A DNA stretch of 64,000 nt, taken from the NCBI RefSeq assembly GCF_014083985.1, contig NZ_CP046907.1:2832001-2896000 (forward strand), given 5' to 3'. Below are positions 34,495-43,089 of this stretch, one piece after another; position 1 is the stretch's first letter; the number at the start of each line of letters is the position of its first letter. The notes below the pieces were generated by a model that was given only the letters and a program-made list of their open reading frames with translations, searched no databases and had not been told where the DNA came from. This DNA is from Streptomyces sp. SCUT-3 (GTDB taxonomy: Bacteria > Actinomycetota > Actinomycetes > Streptomycetales > Streptomycetaceae). The position numbers and the translations under genes are program-made.

Positions 34495-36128
34495 GGACCA
34501 TCGGCACCCGGCTGGGCACCACCTTGGACCCGGAGACCACGGCCCGCGAGCTGTGCTCCGTCGCGGTGCCTCACCTGGCGGACTTCGCCGCGGTGCTCGT
34601 CGTCGACCACCTGTTCGCCGACACCGACACCGAGCCGGCCGACGGCGACCGGGCCGACGGGCCGGTGGCGGTGCGCCGGGTGGTCCTCGCCCACGAGGAC
34701 GGGGCACCGAGGTGGGAGGAGCCCCCGGCGGAGGGCGGCGCGGTCGCCCCGGCCGTGAACGGGCCCCGGGCCCGGCTCGGCGAGCCGCTGCTCGTCCCCG
34801 GCGTCGACCCGGCGCTCGCCGAGGACCTCGCCTCGGACCTGGGGATGCCGTCCGCCGGTCCGCGGTTGGCGGGCCGGTCACTGCTGGTGCAGCCGCTGAC
34901 CGCACGCGGCACCGTGCTGGGGCGCATGGTCCTGGTGCGCGACGCCGGGCGCCGGCCCTTCGGCACCACCGACGTGGCCACCGCCGCCGAACTGGCCGCG
35001 CGCGGCGCCCTGCACCTGGACAACGCCCGCCTGCACCGGCTGGAGTCACGGGCCGCGGCGACCCTCCAGCGCAGCATGCTGCCCACTCGGCCGCCGCGGA
35101 TCCCCGGCGTGGAGATCGCCCACCGCTACCGTCCGGGCGACCGCAGGGCCCAGGTCGGCGGGGACTGGTTCGACGCCGTCCCGCTGCCCGGCGGGCGGGT
35201 CGCGCTGGTGGTCGGCGACGTGATGGGGCACGGGCTGCACTCGGCCGCCGTGATGGGCCAGTTCCGCACCGCCGTGCAGACCATGGCCGCTCTCGACCTG
35301 CCCCCGGCCCAGCTCCTGCGGCACCTGGACAACCTCGCGCACCGCCTCGGCCAGGACCACCTGGCCACCTGCGTGTATGCCGTCTACGACCCGATCCACC
35401 GCACTCTCACCCTGGCCAACGCCGGGCACATCCCCCCGGTCCTGGCGCGCCCCGAGGGCGGCCCCAGCGAGCTGCTGCAGATCCCCCACGGGGCGCCCAT
35501 CGGGGTCGGCGGGGTGGCCTTCGAGACGGTCGAGGTCCCGGTCCCGGACGGCAGCTGGCTGGTGCTGTGCACCGACGGCCTGGTGGAGGTGCGCGGCCAG
35601 GGCATAGACGACGGGCTGGCCGACCTGTGCCGGGCCGTGATCGACCCCGGGCAGACCCCGGAGGAGGTGTGCGACGCCATCCTCGGCCGCGTCCACTCCG
35701 AGGACCGTCAGGACGACGTCGCCCTGCTGGTCGCCCGGTTCGAGGGCATCGCCCCCGAGGACGTCGCCACCTGGCAGCTGGAGGCCGCCGGGGAGGAGGT
35801 CCGCAGGGCCAGGGCGCTGACCCGCAAGCAGCTGGCCGACTGGGGGCTGGACCGGCTGGCCGACACCACCGAGCTGCTGGTGAGCGAGCTGGTGACCAAC
35901 GCCCTGCAGACCCGGACGGGCCCGGTGGAGCTGCGCCTGATGCGGGTCGGCAAGCTGCTGGTCGAGGTCGGCGACAACGACCACAACCTGCCCCAGCTGC
36001 GCAGTGCCGAGGCGCACGACGAGGACGGACGCGGCCTGGGCCTGGTCAGCCACCTGTCCACCCGGTGGGGGACCGGCCGGAGGGCCGTGGGCAAGGTCGT
36101 CTGGTTCGAGCTCCCCCTGCCGCAGTGA
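34470..36128 (+). CDS. GAF-SpoIIE phosphatase-HATPase part of the frameshifted protein
   Basis: The frame is open across this region; GTG 34470 (VEGQLALLRTIGTRLGTTLD) is the first sensible internal start, giving 552 aa. Order: GAF domain (about residues 5-170), SpoIIE/RsbU-type PP2C phosphatase (about 185-415, with GGDWFDAVPLPGG and VVGDVMGHGLHSAAVMGQ metal-binding motifs), and a GHKL ATPase domain (about 430-552, LVSELVTNALQ, GRGLGLVSHLST). Such proteins dephosphorylate anti-sigma antagonists while the ATPase domain acts as a switch kinase in stress responses. The N-terminal PAS sensor lies upstream in a different frame. If the frameshift is real, this part might still be made from an internal start or not at all. 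Confidence 0.82.
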   Translation: MEGQLALLRTIGTRLGTTLDPETTARELCSVAVPHLADFAAVLVVDHLFADTDTEPADGDRADGPVAVRRVVLAHEDGAPRWEEPPAEGGAVAPAVNGPRARLGEPLLVPGVDPALAEDLASDLGMPSAGPRLAGRSLLVQPLTARGTVLGRMVLVRDAGRRPFGTTDVATAAELAARGALHLDNARLHRLESRAAATLQRSMLPTRPPRIPGVEIAHRYRPGDRRAQVGGDWFDAVPLPGGRVALVVGDVMGHGLHSAAVMGQFRTAVQTMAALDLPPAQLLRHLDNLAHRLGQDHLATCVYAVYDPIHRTLTLANAGHIPPVLARPEGGPSELLQIPHGAPIGVGGVAFETVEVPVPDGSWLVLCTDGLVEVRGQGIDDGLADLCRAVIDPGQTPEEVCDAILGRVHSEDRQDDVALLVARFEGIAPEDVATWQLEAAGEEVRRARALTRKQLADWGLDRLADTTELLVSELVTNALQTRTGPVELRLMRVGKLLVEVGDNDHNLPQLRSAEAHDEDGRGLGLVSHLSTRWGTGRRAVGKVVWFELPLPQ

Positions 36129-36169
36129 CGGCCGCCTGAAGCGGCGCCCCGCCGGGGTCCCGCCGGGCG

Positions 36170-37297
36170 TCAGACGCCCACGGCCTCTTCCTCCGCCTCC
36201 TCCTCGACCTCCGGGTCGTCGTGGAGGGAGGCACGGTGGTGGGCGGCCGCCGCACGGCTGCCGACCCCGGCTGCCCCGGCATCGGCGGCCCCGGCCCCGG
36301 CCCTGCGGCGCCGCTCCTCCGCGAGGTGCGCGATGCTCAGCATCAGCAGTCCGGCGACCGCCCACAGCGCGAGGGCCAGCACGCTGCGGCCGACATGAAG
36401 GCCGCCGAAGTGGACCAGGCCGCGGGCGCCCTCGACGAATCCGGCGCCGTTCCAGAACGCGTGCAGTGCGCCGAAGAACCCGGGCTGCAGCGCGGGTTCG
36501 AAAATGCCGCCGGAGCTGGTGAAGTTGAGCATGACGAACAGCGTCGTCATGGCGAGCGTGGTCCACCGTCCGAGGAAGGTGTGCAGACCGGTGCCGAGCC
36601 ACAGGATCCCGGCCGAGTACGCCCAGGCCAGCGCCCACACGCCGCCGAGTCCGTGCTCCACCAGGCCGAAGACGGGCCCGGCGAGCAGGGTCCCGATGAC
36701 GCTGACGGCGAGTGCGGTGCCCAGGCCCAGTGCGGCGCGCGTCCGCAGCGGCAGCGCCGCTCCGGCCCCGCCGATCACGGCGACGGATGCGTACGAGCCG
36801 ATGCTCAGCGCGACCAGCAGGAAGAACAGGCCCTGCCCGGTCGGGTCGCCCTCTGCCGGTTCGGTGACGTCCGTCACTTCCAGCGGGGAGCCCCGGTGCG
36901 CGGCCACTTCGGTGAACGCGGCCTCCACGACGGACGCGGTGGTCCCGGAGGCCGCCGTGGCCACCAGCAGTTCGGGCGTCCCCCCGCCCGCCGCCGGCAG
37001 GTAGGCGCCGGCGACCTCCCGGTGTTCGAGCGCGTCGACCGCCTCCCGGCGGGTGGCCACCGTGCGGACGTCGAGCGCGCCGCCCGCCCCGTCCTCGACG
37101 GTCCGGGCCAGGGCCTGCGCCGCCCGCCCCTGTCCGACGACGTCGACCCGCAGGCCGTGGGGTTCCGGCTGGTGGAAGGCGCCCAGGTAGGCCAGTCCCA
37201 TCCCCGCGCACATCAGCAGGGGGGTGATCAGGTGGGTGAGGACGTGCCGCAGCGTCCCGGGCTGTGTGCGGCGGGCGGGCGCGCCGGTGGCGGGCAT
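36170..37297 (-). CDS. ABC-2/YhgE-like membrane protein
   Basis: A 375-aa membrane protein. TM1 at about 23-42 (LITPLLMCAGMGLAYLGAFH), an external domain of about 120 residues, then five or six clustered helices (LFFLLVALSIGSYASVAVIG; LAVSVIGTLLAGPVFGLVEH; LGRWTTLAMTTLFVMLNFTS), and a charged His/Glu-rich cytoplasmic tail. The layout is that of YhgE/Pip or ABC-2-type proteins with one large external loop. The ATG at 37297 is divergent from a MarR gene, and a good dyad lies between, so it is probably the MarR target, perhaps exporting a toxic compound. There is no ATPase partner next to it. Confidence 0.83.
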   Translation of the reverse strand: MPATGAPARRTQPGTLRHVLTHLITPLLMCAGMGLAYLGAFHQPEPHGLRVDVVGQGRAAQALARTVEDGAGGALDVRTVATRREAVDALEHREVAGAYLPAAGGGTPELLVATAASGTTASVVEAAFTEVAAHRGSPLEVTDVTEPAEGDPTGQGLFFLLVALSIGSYASVAVIGGAGAALPLRTRAALGLGTALAVSVIGTLLAGPVFGLVEHGLGGVWALAWAYSAGILWLGTGLHTFLGRWTTLAMTTLFVMLNFTSSGGIFEPALQPGFFGALHAFWNGAGFVEGARGLVHFGGLHVGRSVLALALWAVAGLLMLSIAHLAEERRRRAGAGAADAGAAGVGSRAAAAHHRASLHDDPEVEEEAEEEAVGV

Positions 37298-37326
37298 CGG
37301 CCGGGACTCCTTGTCGTCGAAAGTCG

Positions 37327-37364
37327 TTGCTTTATACAACTTACACATCGGTTGTAATATGCAA
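37327..37364. promoter_or_regulatory. Dyad between MarR and membrane-protein genes, candidate operator
   Basis: TTGC-N4-TACAAC (37327-37340) is mirrored by GTTGTA-N4-GCAA (37351-37364): ten matching bases in each arm around a ten-base centre. The stretch is strongly AT-rich against its surroundings and sits in the 88-bp gap between two divergent starts, so MarR bound here could block both promoters. Confidence 0.65.
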
Positions 37365-37385
37365 GTAAAATTGGGAGGAGCGGCC

Positions 37386-37811
37386 ATGGCGTCCAGGAAC
37401 GAGAACCTCGAGACCATCCAGCGGGAGATGACCGCGTTCGCACGGCGGGCCCGCGGCACCGCCGCCCGCATGCACCCGGAACTGTCCCTGGTCTCCTTCA
37501 CCCTGCTCGCGCACCTGGAGGAGCGGAGCGGCTGCCGGGCCACCGACCTCGCCGTGCACTACCTGCTCGACAAGTCGACGGTCAGCCGGCAGGTCGCGGC
37601 CCTGGAGAAGCTCGGCTTCGTCGAGCGCCGCCCCGACCCGGAGGACCACCGGGTGCAGATGCTGCACACCACACCCCGCGGCGCCGAGGCCCTGGCCACC
37701 GCCGCCCGCAACCGGCGCCGCATGTTCGACGAGCGCCTCGCCGACTGGGACGCCGAGGACCTCGCCCGCTTCGCCGACTACCTCACCCGCTACAACGCAG
37801 CCCGCCCCTGA
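37386..37811 (+). CDS. MarR-family transcriptional regulator
   Basis: A 141-aa MarR regulator with the winged helix at about residues 45-100 (CRATDLAVHYLLDKSTVSRQ, VAALEKLGFVERRPDPEDHR). The ATG at 37386 follows GGGAGGAG at five bases. Divergent from the membrane protein gene with a shared dyad in between; presumably represses both genes until a ligand binds. Typical length. Confidence 0.93.
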   Translation: MASRNENLETIQREMTAFARRARGTAARMHPELSLVSFTLLAHLEERSGCRATDLAVHYLLDKSTVSRQVAALEKLGFVERRPDPEDHRVQMLHTTPRGAEALATAARNRRRMFDERLADWDAEDLARFADYLTRYNAARP

Positions 37812-37905
37812 CCGCCCGGCACCCCGGCGGGCGCGCCACCGCGCCCGCCGCCCCGTCACCGCAGCGCTTCGCCGCCGCATCGTTCCGGACAACGAGAAAG
37901 GGCCC

Positions 37906-37933
37906 CTCTCGAGTGACCTTCGTCACTCGAGAG
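37906..37933 (-). terminator. Terminator hairpin after tRNA-Leu
   Basis: CTCTCGAGTGAC (37906-37917) pairs perfectly with GTCACTCGAGAG (37922-37933) around a four-base loop. On the minus strand it lies 23 bases after the tRNA and is followed by GGGCCCTTTCTC. It may also stop transcription from the MarR gene. Confidence 0.8.
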
Positions 37934-37955
37934 AAGCCCGTTCCCGGTTTCTCTG

Positions 37956-38039
37956 TGCGCGAGGGGGGAGTTGAACCCCCACGCCCTTTCGGGCACTGGA
38001 ACCTGAATCCAGCGCGTCTGCCTATTCCGCCACCCGCGC
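37956..38039 (-). tRNA. tRNA-Leu (CAG)
   Basis: An 84-nt class II tRNA. Acceptor GCGCGGG pairs with CTCGCGC, the anticodon stem CTGGA/TCCAG closes the loop TTCAGGT (anticodon CAG), a long variable arm TGCCCGAAAGGGCG follows, and the T arm is GGGGGTTCAACTCCCCC. Discriminator A; CCA is not encoded. Confidence 0.96.
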
Positions 38040-38455
38040 ATTGGGTGTTGTCCTCGGACTCTCCCGCATCAACCCGGCCCCCTGGCCCGGTTTCTGCCGG
38101 TTCGCCTTCCGACATCGAGAACATTAGCACGTCGTACGGGGTGCCTTCACATCCATTGGGCTCACTCCGGTTGCGGGACACTGGTGCGGGGGACCTCTAC
38201 GATCCGTGTGGTGGGAGAGGGGGCGGCGACGCCGGCCACGAACGCGGACGGGACGACGGGAACGGCACGGACGGACGGCCACTGGTGTCCGGAGGGCCCG
38301 CCCCGGGCAAGGGGTACCGGGCGGGCGGAGCCGTGTGAGCGTCGACACCCGCCGCTGCGGGGACGGCAGGGAACCACTTGTTTCCCCCGAGCGTGGATAC
38401 GATCAGTAAGCAGTACCAGGATGATTCGAGTGGACGTCGAGGAGGGAGGTGCCCC
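38040..38455. promoter_or_regulatory. 416-bp region between tRNA-Leu and fhaA
   Basis: No gene is seen in this stretch. It must contain the tRNA promoter and the promoter of the fha-pstP-ftsW-pbpA-pknB operon. Two TACGAT hexamers (38198-38203, with GGGACA 17 bases upstream, and 38398-38403) are possible -10 boxes. Short open frames on either strand here have no ribosome site or family likeness. Confidence 0.4.
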
Positions 38456-39313
38456 ATGGGGGTCCTGAAGCGCTTCGAGCAGCGGCTCGAGGGTCTCGTC
38501 AACGGCACCTTCGCCAAGGTGTTCAAGTCAGAGGTCCAGCCCGTCGAGATCGCGGGCGCACTCCAGCGCGAGTGCGACAACAACGCCCAGATCTGGAACC
38601 GTGACCGCACGGTCGTGCCGAACGACTTCATCGTCGAGCTGAGCACCGGCGACTACGAACGCCTCAGCCCCTACTCCGCGCAGCTCGGCGACGAGCTGTC
38701 CGGCATGGTGCGCGACTACGCGAAGCAGCAGCGCTACTCCTTCATGGGCCCGATCAGCGTCCACCTGGAGAAGGCCGACGACCTGGACACCGGCCTGTAC
38801 CGGGTGCGCAGCCGCACCCTGGCCTCGAGCGAGTCCCAGTCGCCCTCCGGCGGCGGGCAGCCCGCTCCCTCCCCGGGCCCCGGGGCGCGCGGCGGCTACG
38901 GCTACCCGCCCCAGCCCGCCTCCCCCCCGCCCGTGCCCCCCGGCCCGCCCGGCGTGCAGCCGTACGGCGGCCACGGCGCGCAGCCGCACTCCCCGGTGAC
39001 CCGGCTCCCCGGCACCGGCGGCGGGTCCGCGACGACCCGCCGCTGGGTGGAGATCAACGGCAGCCGGCACCAGCTGTCCCGGGCCTCCGTGGTCATGGGG
39101 CGCAGCACCGAGGCCGACATCAGGATCGACGACCCCGGCGTCTCCCGCCGGCACTGCGAGATCCGCATCGGAACCCCGTCGACGATCCAGGACCTCGGGT
39201 CGACGAACGGCATCGTCGTGGACGGGCAGCACACCACGCGCGCTACGCTCCGCGACGGCTCCCGCATCGTCGTGGGGAGCACCACCATCGTGTACCGGCA
39301 AGCCGAAGGGTGA
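38456..39313 (+). CDS. fhaA: FHA-domain protein FhaA (DUF3662)
   Basis: A 285-aa protein. Residues 1-125 are the DUF3662 domain (MGVLKRFEQRLEGLVNGTFA, VVPNDFIVELSTGDYERLSP); a Pro/Gly linker follows; residues about 195-285 are a forkhead-associated domain with VMGRSTEADIRIDDPGVSRR and LGSTNGIVVDG, which binds phospho-Thr. In mycobacteria FhaA is phosphorylated by PknB and tunes peptidoglycan synthesis through MviN/MurJ. ATG at 38456 follows GGAGGGAGGT. First gene of the operon. Confidence 0.95.
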   Translation: MGVLKRFEQRLEGLVNGTFAKVFKSEVQPVEIAGALQRECDNNAQIWNRDRTVVPNDFIVELSTGDYERLSPYSAQLGDELSGMVRDYAKQQRYSFMGPISVHLEKADDLDTGLYRVRSRTLASSESQSPSGGGQPAPSPGPGARGGYGYPPQPASPPPVPPGPPGVQPYGGHGAQPHSPVTRLPGTGGGSATTRRWVEINGSRHQLSRASVVMGRSTEADIRIDDPGVSRRHCEIRIGTPSTIQDLGSTNGIVVDGQHTTRATLRDGSRIVVGSTTIVYRQAEG

Positions 39314-39323
39314 AGCGGGGCCA

Positions 39324-39833
39324 ATGTCAGAGCTGACCCTGACGGTCATGCGGTTGGGTTTCCTCGCCGTACTGTGGCTGTTCGTCATCGTCGCGGTGCA
39401 GGTCATCCGCAGCGACCTGTTCGGTACCCGGGTGACCCAGCGCGGCGGCGGCCGCGCCCGGCCCGCCCCCGAGCGGGAGCGCCCGCAGGCGTCGGGAGGC
39501 CGGCAGCAGAGCCGGCAGTCCCCGCGCCAGCGCCGCGGCGCCCCGACGAAGCTCGTGGTCGTCGAGGGGTCCCTGGCCGGCACGACCGTCGCCCTCCAGG
39601 GCCAGACGATCACCCTCGGCCGGGCGCACGACTCGACGATCGTGCTGGACGACGACTACGCGTCCAGCCGTCATGCCAGGATCTACCCCGACCAGAGCGG
39701 TCAGTGGATCGTCGAGGACATGGGGTCGACCAACGGCACCTACCTGGACCGGTCGCGGCTCACCGCGCCGCAGCCGGTCCCGCTCGGTGCGGCGATCCGC
39801 ATCGGCAAGACCGTCATCGAGCTGCGGAAGTAG
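39324..39833 (+). CDS. fhaB: FHA-domain membrane protein FhaB/FipA
   Basis: A 169-aa protein with one N-terminal transmembrane helix (LTVMRLGFLAVLWLFVIVAV), an Arg/Gln-rich linker and a C-terminal FHA domain (ITLGRAHDSTIVLDDDYASS, MGSTNGTYLDRSRL). FhaB/FipA of mycobacteria binds phosphorylated division proteins and supports septation under stress. Ten bases after fhaA. Confidence 0.94.
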   Translation: MSELTLTVMRLGFLAVLWLFVIVAVQVIRSDLFGTRVTQRGGGRARPAPERERPQASGGRQQSRQSPRQRRGAPTKLVVVEGSLAGTTVALQGQTITLGRAHDSTIVLDDDYASSRHARIYPDQSGQWIVEDMGSTNGTYLDRSRLTAPQPVPLGAAIRIGKTVIELRK

Positions 39834-39935
39834 TCGCACAATGGCTGAACCGAGCGGACCGAGCGGACTGGGAAAGCTCAGCATCGGAGGGTGGGCACCG
39901 TGCGGATGTACCCGGAGCCGACGGGCGAGGTGCGC

Positions 39936-41633
39936 ATGAGTCTTTCTCTGCGCTTCGCAGCGGGGTCGCACAAGGGCATGATCCGCGAGGGCAACGAGGA
40001 CTCCGGCTACGCCGGCCCACGTCTCCTCGCGGTCGCCGACGGCATGGGCGGCCAGGCGGCCGGCGAGGTCGCCAGCTCCGAGGTGATCTCCGCCCTCGTC
40101 CAGCTCGACGACGACATCCCCGGCTCCGACCTGCTCACCGCGCTCGGCCGCTCCGTGCAGCGGGCCAACGAGCAGCTGCGCGTCATGGTCGAGGACGACT
40201 CCCAGCTCGAGGGCATGGGCACCACGCTCACCGCCCTGCTGTGGACCGGCCAGCGCCTCGGCCTGGTGCACGTCGGCGACTCCCGCGCCTACCTGCTGCG
40301 CGACGGCTCGCTCTCCCAGATCACCCAGGACCACACCTGGGTGCAGCGCCTGGTCGACGAGGGCCGGATCACCGAGGAGGAGGCCGGCACCCACCCGCAG
40401 CGCTCCCTGCTGATGCGGGCGCTCGACGGCCGCGGACAGGTCGAGCCCGACCTGTCCATCCGCGAGGTCCGCGCCGGCGACCGGTACCTGATCTGCTCCG
40501 ACGGCCTGTCCGGCGTGGTCAGCCACCAGACCCTGGAGGAGACCCTCGCCGGCTACCGCGGTCCGCAGGAGACCGTGCAGGAGCTGATCCAGCTCGCCCT
40601 GCGCGGCGGCGGCCCCGACAACATCACCTGCATCGTCGCCGACGTCCTCGACACCGACGACGGCGACACCCTGGCCGGCCGGCTCCACGACGCCCCGGTC
40701 GTGGTGGGCGCGGTGGCCGAGAACCAGCACGCGATCGCCGACCAGCGGGCGATGCAGACCCCGGCCGGCCGCGCCTCCGAGCTGGGCCGCAACGTGCCCC
40801 CGCCCGCCCCCGCACCCGAGGGCGCCTTCGGGCCGCCCGGGAGCGGCGGCCACGACCTGCAGCAGGGCAGTTTCGGCGCGTACGCCGGGGCCGACCTGGG
40901 CAAGCCGCGCCGCAAGGGCCGCTGGTTCAAGAACACGGCACTGATCGTCCTGGCCCTCGGCGTGGTCGGCGGCGGCCTGTACGGCGGCTGGCGCTGGACC
41001 CAGACCCAGTACTACGTCGGAACCGAGGACGACCACGTCGCCGTCTACCGGGGCGTGGACCAGGACCTGGCGTGGATCAGCCTGTCGCAGATCCACGAGG
41101 ACCGCCCCGACATCGAACTCAAGTACCTGCCGAACTACCAGCGCAAGCAGGTGCGGGAGACCATCGCGGTCAACAGCCTCGCGGAGGCGGACGCCAAGGT
41201 CGGCGCCCTCCTCAAGCAGGCCGTGGTCTGCGAGAAGGTCGTCCTGATCGACCAGCAGCGTGAGCAGGAGGCGAAGGAGAGGGAGAAGGAGAAGGACGCC
41301 TCGGGCAGCACCGGCAGGCCGGCGCAGCCCGGCTCCTCCCCCTCGGCCGGCGGCACGGGCACGGGCGGGGGAGCGGTGGTGGGGGAGAACCCGGCAGCCC
41401 CCGCGGCGATGAGCTTCTCCGTCCGGTCGCTCCTCCCGGCCTCCCTGACCGTCCCCATGGCCACTGCGACGCCCTCACCGGGGATCACGACCGCGCCGGA
41501 CGCGGGCGGGACCGGCAAGCCGGGCGGACCGGACGGATCGGACGGCAAGGCGGCCGCCGACCCGGCACCCAGCCTCTCCCTCTCCCCCGAGGAGCAGAAG
41601 CTGGCCCAGCAGTGCGACACAGGCCGGCAGTAA
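39936..41633 (+). CDS. pstP: PP2C Ser/Thr phosphatase (PstP-type)
   Basis: A 565-aa phosphatase that reverses PknB phosphorylation. PP2C domain residues about 1-235: GSHKGMIREGNEDSGYAG, LLAVADGMGGQAAGE, GMGTTLTALLW, YLICSDGLSGVV, GGGPDNITCIVAD, giving all the metal-binding Asp. A linker leads to one transmembrane helix at about 334-353 (LIVLALGVVGGGLYGGWRW) and a Thr/Pro/Gly-rich external part. The ATG at 39936 matches the family N-terminus and has GAGG five bases upstream; in-frame starts at 39891, 39900 and 39906 are less likely but possible. Confidence 0.94.
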   Translation: MSLSLRFAAGSHKGMIREGNEDSGYAGPRLLAVADGMGGQAAGEVASSEVISALVQLDDDIPGSDLLTALGRSVQRANEQLRVMVEDDSQLEGMGTTLTALLWTGQRLGLVHVGDSRAYLLRDGSLSQITQDHTWVQRLVDEGRITEEEAGTHPQRSLLMRALDGRGQVEPDLSIREVRAGDRYLICSDGLSGVVSHQTLEETLAGYRGPQETVQELIQLALRGGGPDNITCIVADVLDTDDGDTLAGRLHDAPVVVGAVAENQHAIADQRAMQTPAGRASELGRNVPPPAPAPEGAFGPPGSGGHDLQQGSFGAYAGADLGKPRRKGRWFKNTALIVLALGVVGGGLYGGWRWTQTQYYVGTEDDHVAVYRGVDQDLAWISLSQIHEDRPDIELKYLPNYQRKQVRETIAVNSLAEADAKVGALLKQAVVCEKVVLIDQQREQEAKEREKEKDASGSTGRPAQPGSSPSAGGTGTGGGAVVGENPAAPAAMSFSVRSLLPASLTVPMATATPSPGITTAPDAGGTGKPGGPDGSDGKAAADPAPSLSLSPEEQKLAQQCDTGRQ

Positions 41634-41667
41634 GCAACGAGCACGCAGGGGGGCGGAGGCGGAACGA

Positions 41668-43089
41668 GTGAGCGTCGTCAGCAACACAACCACCATCGGG
41701 TCGATCGGAGCCCCGAGCAGGCGGAACACCGAGCTGTTGATGCTCGCCTTCGCCGTCGTCATCCCGGTCTTCGCCTACATCAACGTCGGCCTGGCCATCG
41801 ACGGCACGGTGCCGGCCGGAGTCCTCGGCATGGGTCTCGGCATGGCCCTGCTGGCAGCCGTCGCCCACATAGTCGTGCGCCGCTTCGCCCCCTACGCCGA
41901 CCCGCTGCTGCTGCCGCTGGCCACGCTGCTGAACGGCCTGGGCCTGGTGCTCATCTGGCGGCTCGACCAGTCCGAGCGGCTGCGGCAGCTGGGGCAGGGC
42001 ACTGCCGCCTCCAACCAGCTGATGTGGTCGACCCTGGGCGTGGCCGGATTCGTGATCGTCCTGATCTTCCTCAAGGACCACCGCATACTCCAGCGCTACA
42101 CCTACATCTCCATGGTGGTCGCACTGGTGCTGCTGGCCGCGCCCGCGTTCTTCCCCGCCCGCGAGGAGGACTTCGGCGCGAAGATCTGGATCCGCATCGG
42201 CTCCTTCTCCATCCAGCCCGGCGAGTTCGTCAAGATCATCATCGCCGTCTTCTTCGCCGGCTACCTGATGGTCAAGCGCGACGCCCTGGCCCTGGCCAGC
42301 CGCCGCTTCATGGGGCTCTACCTGCCCCGGGGCCGCGACCTCGGCCCCATCCTCACCGTCTGGGCGCTGAGCATCCTCATCCTGGTCTTCGAGACCGACC
42401 TGGGCACCTCGCTCCTCTTCTTCGGCATGTTCATCGTGATGCTCTACGTCGCGACCGAACGCACCAGCTGGATCCTCTTCGGCCTGCTGATGTCGGCGGC
42501 CGGCGCGGCGGCGGTGGCCACCTTCGAGTCGCACGTCCAGCAGCGCATCGTCGCCTGGCTCAACCCGATGGCGATCTTCCTGCCCCCGGAACAGCGGCCC
42601 GATGGCCTCATCTCCGACCAGGCCGCGCAGGCCCTGTTCGCCTTCGGCTCCGGCGGGGTGCTCGGCACCGGCCTCGGACAGGGTCATTCCGACCTGATCG
42701 GCTTCGCCGCCAAGAGCGACTTCATCCTCGCCACTGTCGGTGAGGAGCTCGGCTTGGCCGGGATGATGGCCGTGCTCATGCTGTATGCACTGATCGTGCA
42801 GCGCGGCATCCGCACCGGCCTGGCCGCCCGGGACCCGTTCGGCAAGCTGTTCGCCGTCGGCCTCTCCGGCGCCTTCGCCCTGCAGGTCTTCATCGTGGCC
42901 GGCGGTGTGATGAACCTCATTCCGCTGACCGGTATGACCATGCCGTTCCTGGCCCAGGGCGGATCCTCCGTCATCACCAACTGGGCGCTCATCGCGATCC
43001 TCATCCGCATCAGCGACACCGCCCGCAGGCCGGCACCCGCGCCGGCACCCAGTCCTGACGCGGAACCGACTCAGGTGGTCCGACTGTGA
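41668..43089 (+). CDS. ftsW: SEDS glycosyltransferase (FtsW/RodA family)
   Basis: A 473-aa polytopic protein with about ten to twelve helices that polymerises lipid II into glycan strands. Family blocks: KIWIRIGSFSIQPGEFVKII, VFETDLGTSLLFFGMFIVML with the essential Asp, and the C-terminal IPLTGMTMPFLAQGGSSVIT. It is followed by its cognate class B PBP in the usual SEDS-PBP pair; the stop overlaps pbpA by four bases. GTG start 41668 has GGAGGCGGAA before it. Whether this copy serves division (FtsW) or elongation/sporulation (RodA) cannot be read off; the symbol is provisional. Confidence 0.93.
   Translation: MSVVSNTTTIGSIGAPSRRNTELLMLAFAVVIPVFAYINVGLAIDGTVPAGVLGMGLGMALLAAVAHIVVRRFAPYADPLLLPLATLLNGLGLVLIWRLDQSERLRQLGQGTAASNQLMWSTLGVAGFVIVLIFLKDHRILQRYTYISMVVALVLLAAPAFFPAREEDFGAKIWIRIGSFSIQPGEFVKIIIAVFFAGYLMVKRDALALASRRFMGLYLPRGRDLGPILTVWALSILILVFETDLGTSLLFFGMFIVMLYVATERTSWILFGLLMSAAGAAAVATFESHVQQRIVAWLNPMAIFLPPEQRPDGLISDQAAQALFAFGSGGVLGTGLGQGHSDLIGFAAKSDFILATVGEELGLAGMMAVLMLYALIVQRGIRTGLAARDPFGKLFAVGLSGAFALQVFIVAGGVMNLIPLTGMTMPFLAQGGSSVITNWALIAILIRISDTARRPAPAPAPSPDAEPTQVVRL

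Noticed and set aside
38041-38455. Short open frames between tRNA-Leu and fhaA
   Set aside because: On both strands, low quality, no ribosome site and no conserved motif; the region is better read as promoter and leader.
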